Origin: Anaeramoeba flamelloides
Taxonomy: Eukaryota > Metamonada > Anaeramoebidae
Assembly (NCBI GenBank): GCA_027625915.1
Contig: JANTQA010000010.1
Coordinates: 1,984,001 to 2,048,000 of the forward strand
Reading direction: 5' to 3'
DNA length: 64,000 nt
Translations under genes and position numbers: made by a program
The notes under the pieces: model-generated
Seen by the model: the letters and a program-made list of their open reading frames with translations, nothing else
Told to the model about the DNA's origin: nothing
Database searches by the model: none
Shown: one piece after another, positions 47,535 to 58,600 of the stretch
Position numbering within the stretch: position 1 is the stretch's first letter
Layout of the letters: the number at the start of each line of letters is the position of its first letter

Positions 47535-48611
47535 ATGAAAAACCAGGCAATCTCCAAGAAAGCAAAGTTGTTCCTGTTTGCTCTGTATATTGGGATCTAT
47601 GTTTCTGTTGATATGTTGATTAAAGCAAGCCAAAAAGGGGAAAATTCTGAATACGACTATGATCCTGTTTGTGCGATCTTAATGACCGAGGTTGTCAAGC
47701 TTGTTGCTTCGTTGTTGATCTATTTCCGGATGGACCCAAAAGTGGGTGTTAAAGAAAAATTCAATTCCATAACGAAAATCACACCAACAAGGTTAATGTA
47801 TGGCTTGCCTGCATTAATCTATGCATTCTACAACATTTTGGCGTATTACAATTTACAAAACTTTGATCCTCCACTCAAGACACTTGTTTTAAACCTTCGG
47901 CTAGGCTTTACAGCATTTTTAGCTTGGCTCATCTTAAAGCAAAAGATCTCGAGAATGAAATTCTTTTCGCTGGTGATTTTGTTTGTTGGGATAATCATGG
48001 GGCAGCAAGCAATGCAACACGCCACCCAAAAAAGTGAAGAAAATGTAGACCTGGGAACAGAAGAAATGGATGATGTAGATAGTGTAAACTCCACCGCCCA
48101 AAAGTCTCTGTTTGTGGCTTTATTCTTTTTGATCTTACAGGCCTTCCTTTCAAGCTTTGCCTCGATCGTCAACGAGTTTGTATTTAAAAAGAATTACGAA
48201 GAATCCATTCATTTGCAAAATTCATTATTTTATGTCTGGGGCATTGTCATAAATATTGTTTGTGGCTTGATCTTGCATGGAACCATCCCAAACGTGTTTA
48301 AATTTCTAAAGAATTTAAATGTGCTAACGGTCTCTATCGTTTTAACAAACGCAATTGGTGGTCTATCTGCGGCATCTTTATTAAAATACTTGTCTTCACT
48401 TACAAAGTCCTATTGCGCAGTCGTGGGGATGTTTATTTCAACATTCCTGTCAGGTATCTTTTTTAATACACCAATCCCTCTCTTTTTCTTGGTCGGTGCA
48501 GTTCTTATCTCAGTGGCAATTGTTATTTACACAAAGTCCTCTCAAAAAAACAAAGAACAAAATAATCAAAAATTAAGTAGAAATGAATTGAAAACTCTAA
48601 AAAGAATCTAA
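47535..48611 (+). CDS. SLC35A-family nucleotide-sugar transporter
   Basis: An intronless 358-residue frame from ATG 47535 with about ten hydrophobic segments. Family signatures are visible: an N-terminal half with VCAILMTEVVKLVASLL (residues about 45-61), PALIYAFYNILAYYNLQNFD, PPLKTLVLNLRLGFTAFLAW and LKQKISRMKFFSLVILFVGI. There is an acidic loop (GTEEMDDVDS) mid-protein. The C-terminal half has FASIVNEFVFKK, SIHLQNSLFYVWGIV, TNAIGGLSAASLLKYLSSL and KSYCAVVGMF. Length and layout match Golgi UDP-galactose, UDP-GlcNAc or CMP-sialic acid transporters, which exchange a nucleotide sugar for UMP or CMP. The substrate cannot be read from sequence. The C-terminal tail is Lys-rich. Local GC content is clearly higher than in the flanks. 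Confidence 0.92.
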   Translation: MKNQAISKKAKLFLFALYIGIYVSVDMLIKASQKGENSEYDYDPVCAILMTEVVKLVASLLIYFRMDPKVGVKEKFNSITKITPTRLMYGLPALIYAFYNILAYYNLQNFDPPLKTLVLNLRLGFTAFLAWLILKQKISRMKFFSLVILFVGIIMGQQAMQHATQKSEENVDLGTEEMDDVDSVNSTAQKSLFVALFFLILQAFLSSFASIVNEFVFKKNYEESIHLQNSLFYVWGIVINIVCGLILHGTIPNVFKFLKNLNVLTVSIVLTNAIGGLSAASLLKYLSSLTKSYCAVVGMFISTFLSGIFFNTPIPLFFLVGAVLISVAIVIYTKSSQKNKEQNNQKLSRNELKTLKRI

Positions 48612-50236
48612 GCAATTGTTTTTTTATATTTCTTTTGCAAAGCCGTTTTAAACAAGTTTGAACCAAAAAATTTTTTAGAGCCATAAAAATGGGTCTATTG
48701 AAGTTTTTCATCTGTTTTATAGATACTTTTGAAAACATTTTGGTTTACACTTTTTGAAAATTGCCTATTGTTTTATCAATAAAATTTAGAGGTAAAGGCA
48801 TTTACAAAAAGAAACAGATCAAAAGTTTTAATAATTGACCATTACAAACTGTTCACGTCTTATCCCTTTTTTCGTGAATCTTTTTAAATCTTTTGGTTTG
48901 AACTTTTTGAAAATGATTAACACCATTTTTTTTTCTTATTGTATTTTTCAATTTTTTTTTCTCTCATTTCCAGTAAAGATACAACCATGGATTGTTACTA
49001 TGTGCCATAACCTTTTTCTTGAAATTGGAGATAATCTTGAAATTTTTAAGAATGATAAAATTCTATAATTCGCTCCTCGAATTGGGTTCTTATGAAAAAT
49101 TGTAACGAAAATTAGATACAATTCTGGTTATGGTTTGCTTTTTAAAGAAAATAAAAAAAAATATTAAACGAAGTCAAATAATTCTTTTGAAAAGACAATG
49201 GTTTTCAAAAGAATAAATCCAAAACAAGTTAAAATTATATTTTGGTGGTTTTGTTACTCAGATATTGATAACTCTTTTGAAAGGTTACCCGTTTCCATTA
49301 AACTTGAAGACAATAGAATAAATGATTTAATCATGTGGGTATTCTTTAAAGAATCGCAGTCAAGGGTTGATGATTTATTGATTATTTATTCAAGACTGTT
49401 TATTATACTACCATCAACTGAGAACAATAATTTATATTTAGTCATTATTGTTGTTAACCAAAAGAATTGATCATAATGATCGATAGGTTTGTCAACGAAA
49501 CCAAATGAAAGTACAATAAAACTCCTTGATCTGATTCTTGAATGAACCAATTTTTCTTTTTTGTTGTTTTTTAAAAAATTATCAAGTTTTTTCAAGTATC
49601 TATTTTTTAATCACAATAAATTTTTTTTTAATAAAAAATATCATTAAATTAGCCAAAAATCCATCGGCAATTATATCATGATAAATTTTTTATCACAGTA
49701 TTAAAAAAATCATCAATATTTTTAAAAATTATCACAATTTTTTCAACTATTTCAATATTTACTTTTAATGTTATTGTATGTAAATATTGCTATTTTATAA
49801 CATTAATGACTTTTTATAATATGTAAAAACATTGTTTTTTAAACTTGGTATACATGAATGAAATATGATATAGTCAAATCTTCTATTATTTATCTTTTTT
49901 TTTTTTAGTCCTATTCTTAAATTTTCAGTCTTGATACCTGGAATTGCCAAAACTTTGGGAAACTATATGAGTATAAAAATATTTATTCACAAAAATGAAA
50001 AATATGTCAAGATTATATCCTTATCTTTATTATATTATTTTACGTAGAAATTTATAATATGATGATGAAAAAACAAAAAAGAATAAAATAAAAATTTTAA
50101 AGTTTATGATCAATGTATCAAAGTAATTATCAAAAATTATAAAATTCCAATCAAAAGCAAAAGAAATTAAAAATAAAAAAAGAAAGAAAGGGAAAAAAAA
50201 AGGAAAAAAAAAGGCATGTAACAAATAAATTGATAA
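48612..50236. other. Spacer between convergent genes
   Basis: AT-rich sequence. Two open frames (48835-49068 and 49198-49470) have no recognisable domain and biased composition, and are not called. No repeat family members were recognised. Confidence 0.5.
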
Positions 50237-53200
50237 TTAATAATCGTCATCATCAAATTCATCTTCTTCTTCATCTTCGTCTGAATCAAAATCGTCAAAA
50301 GAATCGTTATCAAAGCTTTGTTCTGAAGAATCCATACTTCTATAACTGTGTTTATCATCACCAAAATTCAATTTTTTATTGTCGATATCCGATGAAAGAC
50401 TTGAGTCATCTGATAATGAAGAGTTATCGAATTCGATATCAGAAATCTCATTAAAGGAATCGTTACTATCATCAGAGGTAAGTTGGTCTGAATTATAATA
50501 TTTATTCTTTTTTGATGATGATGATCTTTTACTTTTTTTTTTTGATTGTTCTTCTCTTCTACTTTTTTGCTTTTTACCTCTTCTCTCTTTGTCTTCGCGT
50601 CTCGAGTGTCTATCTCTTTCTCTATCTTTCTTTTTATTTCCTCTTCGTTCTTTACCCTTTCCTCGATATTTTTTTTCAAGTTCTTCTTCGCTGTCATATT
50701 TTTGTCTCTTGCTATGTTTATTATAATATCGATCATTTTTGGAACTTCTCCTACTACTACTGCCCCTTCTTTGTTTCATTTCATTCCTGCTACCCTTTTT
50801 TGAAGATGATCTTTTCTCTTTTTTGTCTTTTCTTTCATCTCTGTCTTTGTTTCTTTTCCTTTCTCGATCCTTTTTTTTTTTTTTACTCAATTTTTGAAAT
50901 TCCCAATCTTCAGAGTAGTGATATTTCTTTTCATCTTCTTTTTTCGATGAACGCCTTTTATTTTTATGATATTTGCTAGACAGTTTACTATTATATTCTT
51001 CCGATTCACTATCATATTTGTCTCGTTTTTTGCTCGCATTCCTATGGGCGTGATGTTTTTCCTTTCTTTTACGATGGTCTTTGCTTTTGGAAGATTCCCT
51101 ATTCCGCCTAGATTCGCTATCTCGATCTCGATCTCGTCTTCTTCGTTTTTTTGATTCCTTATTTAAGCTTCTTTTTCTTTTTGGCCTTTCTTCAAAGTTT
51201 GATTTTTGTGTGCTCCTTCTTTGTCTTTTAACATTCGATTTATAAACTAATTTACCTTCTTTAACTTCATAGTTTTGTCCATATTTTTTCCTAAATTGTG
51301 CGTTTGCTAACAATAATTTTCTAAAATGATTTGAGCACACATATCCAACCCTTCCCGGTATTTTCATTGAAAACAATCCCCAATCTTTGTCAACACCAAA
51401 TTCTTGACATCTTTTTAAAAAGAGCTTTTCTTCATGGTCAGACCATGGCCCGACTTTTTTTTTTTCACCTTTTTCGTTAAATCTAAAAAAATATGAATTT
51501 TTGTTTGTGTCATAACTCAAATATGCTCTTTGCTTTTCATAACACCAATAATCAAAATCTTTAGGTGCTCCTCTTGGCCTTTTCAATTTTTTTGTGTCAG
51601 GGGTTGGTGATGATTTTCTTTTGGAATGGGTTTTTTTTCTCTTTCTTTTGTACCTGTGCCTTGACCTTGATTTGTGCCTTGACCTCCTTCTTGATGATTT
51701 TCTGGAATGCTTTTCACTTGAGGAATCTTTCTCGGATATATCTTCTTCTGGTTCTGAACTTGAAAATTCACTTGCGATAGCTACACCTATCTCCCACTCA
51801 GGATCGTCATCATTATCATCATTATTATCATTATTATCTTCTTCAGATGTCGTTTTAAACTTTGTTAGTGGAAGTTTTCTTGTTCTTCTATTATTATAAT
51901 TAATAGGTTTGCTTACTGGCACTTGGGTTGGTTGGGGTACTGTTTCTTGTTGTATAGTTTCATTTCCGACTTTGACTTGTACATTTGAAGCGGATTCTTC
52001 TTGTATTTGGGTTTTAATTTCTTCTTTTGGTGTTTCCATTTTTTGCTCTTGTTGTAAGGGTTGTTGCTGTTGTTCTTCAAAAGGTTGTTGTTGTTGTGTT
52101 AATGGTTGCTGTTGTGTTAATGGTTGCTGTTGTGTTAATGGCTGTTGCTGATCAATTTTAATTGGTAATTCTTTTTTCATTTCTTCTGGGTTTGTTTCGG
52201 TTTTTCTTTGGGTGTTTTGTTCTTCGATTTCCTTTTTTATTTCCAATTCTTCTTTTTTTTCTTCATTTATTTTTGATTCTTCTTTTTCCTTTTCCATTTC
52301 TTTTTCTTTTTCCTCTTCATCTACTTTGGTTTCTTGCTTTTCTTCTTTTTTTTCTTCAATTATTTGATTTGTTTCTGGTTGTGGCACTTCTATTTCTTTT
52401 TCTTTGGTTTCTTCCTTTACTCCTTCTTTTTTTTCTTCTGTTTCTTTTGGAATGCCTTGGTCTTTTTCTTGTTCTTTTTCTGTTTCTTTAATTTCGGTTC
52501 CTTGTGGTTCTGCTGTAGTTTGCTTTTGTTCTTGTTTTTGTTCTTGTACTTTTTCTTGTTCTTTTTCTTTTTCTTCTGTTTTTTCTTCATTTTCATCTTT
52601 TTTTTCTTCAATTATTTGATTTGTTTCTGGTTGTGGCACTTCTATTTCTTTTTCTTTGGTTTCTTCCTTTACTCCTTCTTTTTTTTCTTCAACTTTTTCA
52701 TTTTCTTTTGATTCTTGCTGATCTTGAATTTCTTTAGTATCCATTTTTTGTACTTCTTTTTTGATTTCTTCATTTTGAGTCGCAATTTGTTTCTCTTTAT
52801 TTGGTTCTGTTTCCAGCTCCATTTCTTGTTCTGTTTCAGTAATTACTTTTTCTTTCACCTTCTCATTCTGATTCTCCTTTTCTTGTATCATTTGTTTTTC
52901 TGGTTTTTCAATTTTTTCTGATTTAATTTCTTCTGTTTCCATGATTTCATTGGTTTCAAGAATCATGTTTTCTTTTTCTTTGTCCTTATTTGGTTCTTCT
53001 TGTTTATTTGATTGTTGAATTTCATTTGTATCAATTTTTTCATTTTTTGTGAGAGAAGTTGATTCTTCAGTTTCTAGAGATTCCAAACTAGATTTATTGT
53101 TAGTTAGTTCTTCATTTGTTTGTGAAACTTTTTGGTTCTCTTGATTTGAATTCCCTAAATTTTCTCCAATAATCACAGAAGTGTTATTTTCGATTTTTTG

Positions 53201-53260
53201 TTGAGAATCTAAATTCTTGTTTAAAGTTTCATTTGTTGGTTCATTTATGTTGGTCATCAA
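50237..53260 (-). CDS. Large charged nuclear-type protein with Myb/SANT-like domain
   Basis: A single 1007-codon frame from ATG 53260. Residues 1-380 are Glu/Lys-rich low complexity with an internal duplication. A Gln-rich block with repeated QQPLT follows (about 365-400). After an acidic DNNDDNDDDPEWEIG segment comes a Ser/Arg/Lys block (about 520-560). The only ordered part is at about 575-680: DFDYWCYEKQRAYL, a beta segment KNSYFFRF, then GPWSDHEEKLFLKRCQEFGV, DWGLFSMKIPGRVGYVCSNH and FRKLL. Spaced Trp residues and the IPGRVGYxCSN signature indicate a Myb-like DNA-binding domain of the kind seen in protist nuclear proteins. The C-terminal 300 residues are RS/KR-rich, ending in an acidic tail (EDEEEDEFDDDDY). 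Inferred: a nuclear chromatin or RNA-processing factor. The long T runs encode Lys tracts without loss of frame. Confidence 0.85.
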   Translation of the reverse strand: MMTNINEPTNETLNKNLDSQQKIENNTSVIIGENLGNSNQENQKVSQTNEELTNNKSSLESLETEESTSLTKNEKIDTNEIQQSNKQEEPNKDKEKENMILETNEIMETEEIKSEKIEKPEKQMIQEKENQNEKVKEKVITETEQEMELETEPNKEKQIATQNEEIKKEVQKMDTKEIQDQQESKENEKVEEKKEGVKEETKEKEIEVPQPETNQIIEEKKDENEEKTEEKEKEQEKVQEQKQEQKQTTAEPQGTEIKETEKEQEKDQGIPKETEEKKEGVKEETKEKEIEVPQPETNQIIEEKKEEKQETKVDEEEKEKEMEKEKEESKINEEKKEELEIKKEIEEQNTQRKTETNPEEMKKELPIKIDQQQPLTQQQPLTQQQPLTQQQQPFEEQQQQPLQQEQKMETPKEEIKTQIQEESASNVQVKVGNETIQQETVPQPTQVPVSKPINYNNRRTRKLPLTKFKTTSEEDNNDNNDDNDDDPEWEIGVAIASEFSSSEPEEDISEKDSSSEKHSRKSSRRRSRHKSRSRHRYKRKRKKTHSKRKSSPTPDTKKLKRPRGAPKDFDYWCYEKQRAYLSYDTNKNSYFFRFNEKGEKKKVGPWSDHEEKLFLKRCQEFGVDKDWGLFSMKIPGRVGYVCSNHFRKLLLANAQFRKKYGQNYEVKEGKLVYKSNVKRQRRSTQKSNFEERPKRKRSLNKESKKRRRRDRDRDSESRRNRESSKSKDHRKRKEKHHAHRNASKKRDKYDSESEEYNSKLSSKYHKNKRRSSKKEDEKKYHYSEDWEFQKLSKKKKKDRERKRNKDRDERKDKKEKRSSSKKGSRNEMKQRRGSSSRRSSKNDRYYNKHSKRQKYDSEEELEKKYRGKGKERRGNKKKDRERDRHSRREDKERRGKKQKSRREEQSKKKSKRSSSSKKNKYYNSDQLTSDDSNDSFNEISDIEFDNSSLSDDSSLSSDIDNKKLNFGDDKHSYRSMDSSEQSFDNDSFDDFDSDEDEEEDEFDDDDY
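52346..52438 (-). repeat. In-frame internal duplication, unit 1
   Basis: It encodes the GVKEETKEKEIEVPQPETNQ type segment of the charged nuclear-type protein. It is identical by eye to 52598-52690, offset by 252 bp (84 codons), so reading frame is conserved. Confidence 0.9.
52598..52690 (-). repeat. In-frame internal duplication, unit 2
   Basis: Identical partner of 52346-52438. Nucleotide identity, including synonymous positions, points to recent duplication or gene conversion within the gene. Confidence 0.9.
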
Positions 53261-55617
53261 AAAAGTTGTTAATTTTTTGTTGTTTCTTTTTAAATCAAAA
53301 AAAAATTTGTTTTTGTTTCTTTTGTTTTGAAAGAAAATTAATCAAAAAAAAAAATTTTGAGGAATGACAAAAAGTAAAAAAAATGGATCGATTTTAGAAT
53401 TGAAAACATCTTATTCAATTATTTTTCAGTTTTGTCTTTATACTTGGTTTAACACTTTACTATTTGTTAGTGTTTGGAAGATCTTTACCAAAGGTAAATC
53501 CTTTATTATTTTTTTAAAAGATTTAAAAAACTTTTTGGGGATCCTTGCTAACGTATTTTTTGATATTTTTGAAAGAAATAATGGGTTGAAAATTTGAATA
53601 CTCTCTTTTTACTTTTACTTTCTTTTTTTTTTTTTTTGTATTTAAGACTTTGTGTTGGTTTAATCTCATAAAATAAAATATTTACCTTTGTTTTTTTTTT
53701 TTGAGATAAAAAATTTTTTGTTTTTTTGTTTTCTTGTTGAAATATTAAATTATTGAGTGTTTAGTAATTTAATTTCCACACTTTCTTTTTGCTTTTTAAT
53801 AAATTTTACAATAGAAAAATCTTTTTTTAAATTTTTAAAGTATTTGAAAACGATCGAACAAATGATCACAAGAAAGCGATTTTTTTTGAAAGAGCTTGTC
53901 TAAAATTCATATTTTAAACAGATTTTCTTGTCACTTTTCTTTTTCAATGATCTTGAAAAAATAATTTTCTCGGTGTTGTGTTTGTATTAGCTTGTTAAAA
54001 TTGAAATTGTGGTCTTAAGAACCGAAATTGGTAATTTGAAGAGAAGGAATAAAATTTGAGAAAAATAGTTTTATTTTTTCCTAAAAACTAATAAAACTTT
54101 ATCTAAAAAAAAGAAAGGCTGTATAATCTAGATTTCAATTAAATAGCTGACAAAACATTTTTGTAGTTGTACTTATTAACAAAAGATTTCAGAAATATGG
54201 TTAATTTCAGATGATATTTATCTGTTCAATTTTTAAGGTTCAAGATATTTAATGAAAAATAATTTTTTGTAATGGAAAATGAAATTTTTGTCGATTTTAT
54301 GAGGACCTAACACCAATCTAAAACAAATTAACACTTGACGTACAGTTGTTCTGAAAAACAACAATCAAAAACATGAGTACATTTTTCGAAAAAAGAACCA
54401 TACACACTCAATTTCCAATTAGAATAATACTAAAAATTATCATTTTGAATTCAACTATGCTAGTTTTGAAGTGTCACTCTTCGGCACTTTTTGAGATGAT
54501 TTTGATTTTTTTTGAAACATTTTCATTTCTCTAAAATGAATTATTTTTTGTCTCAAGAATGTAAAAAAACCCTTATTCTACCAAACATAGATTGTTAGAA
54601 AATAACCAGAAACCAGATTAAAAAATAATTAAATTGATTTTGTGACAGAGAAAACAATTTGCTTTAAATTGAAGAAATATAAACCTTTGGAAATTTAAAA
54701 AACGAAAAAATAATTGTTTTTCAATAAATCTAATTTTCAAAAATTGAGAATGTTTTTAAAAAATAACAAAAAAAAAAGATTAATTTTTTTTCTAATAGAT
54801 TCTTCTTAAAATTTTTGATTTGCTATTTAATTTTTGTAAATCAAAACAAGTTCATTTTCACTACAACCGTTTGGTAATAAACCACTCAGATCGTCCGGAA
54901 CAGTTACACAATATGTAACTAGCCATTAAGGAATAAAAATGAACACTATTGTTAGTGTTTAAAATTGATATATTTTTTTAAACAAGTTAATAAATTATTG
55001 AACTCTCACGTTAACATATCTAGTAAACATATATTATAATTATTATTATACAATTATTTAGTAGATTTTCCCCTTTAAAGGTTTTTCTTACAAGGAAAAA
55101 ATCAAATATTAAAAAATACAAAAAATCATTATTTTTATTATAATTTTCTGAGATAGGTACAAAATTCTAAAATAATTACTTTTTCTTCAAATGATATTTT
55201 TTAAAGATCAAGATTGATAAACACTAAAATCTCGATATTTAAATCAGAGTTACCTAAAAATATTAAAAAAAAAAAAAAAATGTAAACCCGAAAATTGTTA
55301 AAAATTATTCCTATTAAAATATATTTCTGCTTTTGGCTTGTAAATTCGCAAATTGATTTAATAAATAAATAGAGAAAAAATTATTGATTAAAAATTATTT
55401 TTTTCAAACAAGATAATTAAAAATAAAAAATAAAAACAAAAAATATCAAAGAAAAAGATAAATAAAAAGATAAAGTAAAATAAATATTTTAAGAATCTGA
55501 AAAAAAAAAAAGAAAAAAAAAAATTCAAATTAAAATGTAGCAAAAAATAAAAAAAAATGTGAAAGAGTAAAACATATATAAAAAAATGAAAACAGATATA
55601 AAATTCCCAAACCTTTC
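53261..55617. other. Spacer with R-C copy 2
   Basis: No gene was called. A 77-codon frame at 53364-53597 is read away from the charged-protein gene but lacks recognisable features. R-C copy 2 occupies 54225-54855. Confidence 0.55.
54225..54855 (+). repeat. Dispersed repeat R-C, copy 2
   Basis: Collinear with 16785-17410. The central hairpin is partly decayed: ACACACTCAATTTCC on the left and GAAGTGTCACTCTTCGGCAC on the right. It lies downstream of the copine gene. Confidence 0.75.
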
Positions 55618-58600
55618 CTAAAACCATTCAAAAATAGCTTGGCTTAGGTCACGATTAGGCATATTAACCCCATATAAAGCATAATATTGTTCGACTTGTA
55701 ATGGTATTTCAGCCAAAACTTCTTTTCTTAATTTTTTTTTATCTTTGCATTTATTGAATTGGACGAATTGGCAACAGTCCCTAACTTCTGAAACACCGTC
55801 TTGTATTAACGGCCTTTTATCAGCATCGAATTTCTTCAAATTTTTAAAATTTGTGTTACCCAGCCCAATTAATATTATTGATATGGGAAGAGCGGATGCA
55901 CGTATTAAGGCACGGTTTGTACCGGCTACATCCACCCTGTCACCGTCGATAATGAAGAACAAGATATGATAAGATGGTGGTGGTATTGCAAGATTTGAAG
56001 GCAGCTCTCGTTCACAAAGATCACTAATGTGATTGATAACTTGATAAAAATCATCACGGAAATATCTGCCCTTGTTTGCGCGCCAATCCGTGTCACCACC
56101 AGTGGCATTGCCCATATCGCCAAGAGTGATCTTACTTAAATTAGTTCTGTATGCTTCCAAAATACCATCAAGCCCATCGCATTCTGGGGTTTCTTGCAAA
56201 TTTAAATGGAAAAATGGTGGTGTGATATCATCCTGTTCATTTAAGGATGCGCCATAACCATAGACGGGTATTTTTTGATTTTTATTATATCTTAGCAAAA
56301 TTGGAACCACTGAATTTAAACTGAACTCATAGGGGTTGAAATATTTTTCACGAAGTTTATGATTCTTCTCATTTGAAATGGTGAAATCTAAGGCACAGTG
56401 TGTCTGGATAACTAATCCACGTTGCAAAAGAGATACAAATTTAATGGGGTACACCAATTTTGGATATTTTTTTTGCTTTAAAACTAAATCAGACTTGCCC
56501 ACAATATGATAATTTTCATTTTTTGTTAAATCCTCTAACATTTTCAATTTTTTTTGCCTTTTAACATGAATTTTTTCCCTTTTTGGTAGATTCTTGTCAT
56601 CAATTTTTGGTGAATAAAAATGAAGACTTAGCTCAACAACACCAGATTGATGGTTTTCATCAATTTTTGTTTTTCTTGAGATGGGGATAGTGATCTTTGA
56701 GTTGGATAATAAATCAATTTCTGGGTATGACATTTGAAATTCACCAGTGCCAATCAAAGAGTTGGATGATAGCAGATCCCAATCATACACGCTGATATAT
56801 AATGTGCCCTCCTTAGGCCCAAATTTATGTGCAGAAATCAAAAAACTGTTCCAGACTGGATTTAAAGTTTTTTTAATAACCTTGGATTGATAAATCACTA
56901 TCCTTTCCTTTTCACCTTGAACAATATCTCTTTCAATTATAAAATAGGGATCAGATTTCCCATTCCGATCCATGCTATCCAAATTATGCCCAGTGGCAGT
57001 GATGACTAACTCTGTTAACCGCACTAATGGCTCATTTACATTTTCATTTATCGATTCTACAACTACCAAGCCTGAAATTGCAGGCAAAAGTGAATAATCT
57101 GTTTCCCCCTTTTCAACATTTATTTCCTCTGGTGTGATGATAATTTTACCAGTCTATATAGATTAAATATAAATAATAATATATACAAAAATTAAAAATC
57201 AAACACAAGACAATAACTTTTTTACCATTGAAAAAACAAAATCTAATTCAAAATATTTTGAAACATCAAAATTCAATTTTTCGAAAAACAAATTTATTTT
57301 AATAAATTATATAGAAGAAATACCAAATTATAACCATAATATATTGATATTTTAACAATTGTTTATAATTACTTATACCCACAAAACAAAAAAATAAATA
57401 AACATTATTTCTATCAAAGGTTCCAAAAAAAAAATTTCCAAATATCAATTATTTTTGATAATTTAACCTGTATGAAGAGAAAATAAGAAATAAGTAGAAT
57501 AATACACATTGGAGAATAGTTGATTTTTTTTTTTTTTTTTTGCATCAAGTATATTTAATCAATATATATTGTCTTAAAAATTGAAAAACAAAAATTCTTA
57601 GTTACTTCATTTAGAAAAAAAGTAAAGTTCATTTTGATCTTCTGTTGATAATCAAAGATGATTCGACAAGAAATAAATTTGATTTCTCTACAATCATTTC
57701 CACTTTTGCAATAACCTTAGAATAACCAGTTTTTACTTTGTGACGAAATATTTTTGAATAAAAAAAATATTACACAAACAATTAAGAAAAAAAGACAAAC
57801 GCAAAATGTTCAAAAAGGTGAAAAAATGATTTTAATTTTGAAATTGTTAAAATAATTTTTTTCTTCTAATATCCATCTCACCCTTTAAAAATATATAACC
57901 TACCCACTCGAATGGATACATGTGCTGGAAAAATAGTTTAATTATTAGATAAATTATCTGGAAAATACTAAATTAGAATCATTAACTTGTTCAAATGTTA
58001 ACGAGTATTTATAATTTATATTATCCACAAAACAATAAAATCAATAATTATCAATACTAATAAATCAAGAGGATGATAAAAATTTTCATGTGATCACAAC
58101 ATAAAGATATATTGGTAAATTTGTTGGTATTTCAGGAGCTATTATTAATCAATCAAAGGTCAGATACCAACTAAAGATATTTCAATTTTTCGATTTTAAA
58201 AGAACTCAATATTAACCAAATATCAACCATTAAAAAATTTTTTTCCAGCAAATCAAAACAGTTACCCTTCTTGAAAAAAATGAAATGAAAACTAAAAAAT
58301 AAAATATGACAAAAAAATGAAACAAATCATAATTATTTTCAAATATCAGAAGTAAATTGTATTATTGTAATAAATTTAAGTATTTTAGTGTTTTTTAAAA
58401 AATAGGGTTTTAGTTTAGAACACTAATAACCAATCCTTCTCAATTTTCAATTTTTTTCCAAAGTTATTTCAAAAAAAGTAGTGAAAATTTATTTTTAAAT
58501 ATCTTTCGAAAACTCAATCCTAAATAAAAATTTTTTATATATACAAAATTATTAACCATAATTTATTGATCGTTTATAATAATTCAAGTTGTTTGTTAGT

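Noticed and set aside
49198-49470. 90-codon plus-strand frame with fairly balanced composition
   Set aside because: No recognisable family or neighbouring exon. It could be a small gene but the sequence gives no support.
50512-52921. Plus-strand frames opposite the 1007-residue gene
   Set aside because: Phe/Cys/Ser-rich translations of the complement of Lys/Glu/Gln codons, with no domain.
53364-53597. 77-codon plus-strand frame divergent from the charged-protein gene
   Set aside because: Hydrophobic and Lys-rich without a family match. Its position alone is not enough.
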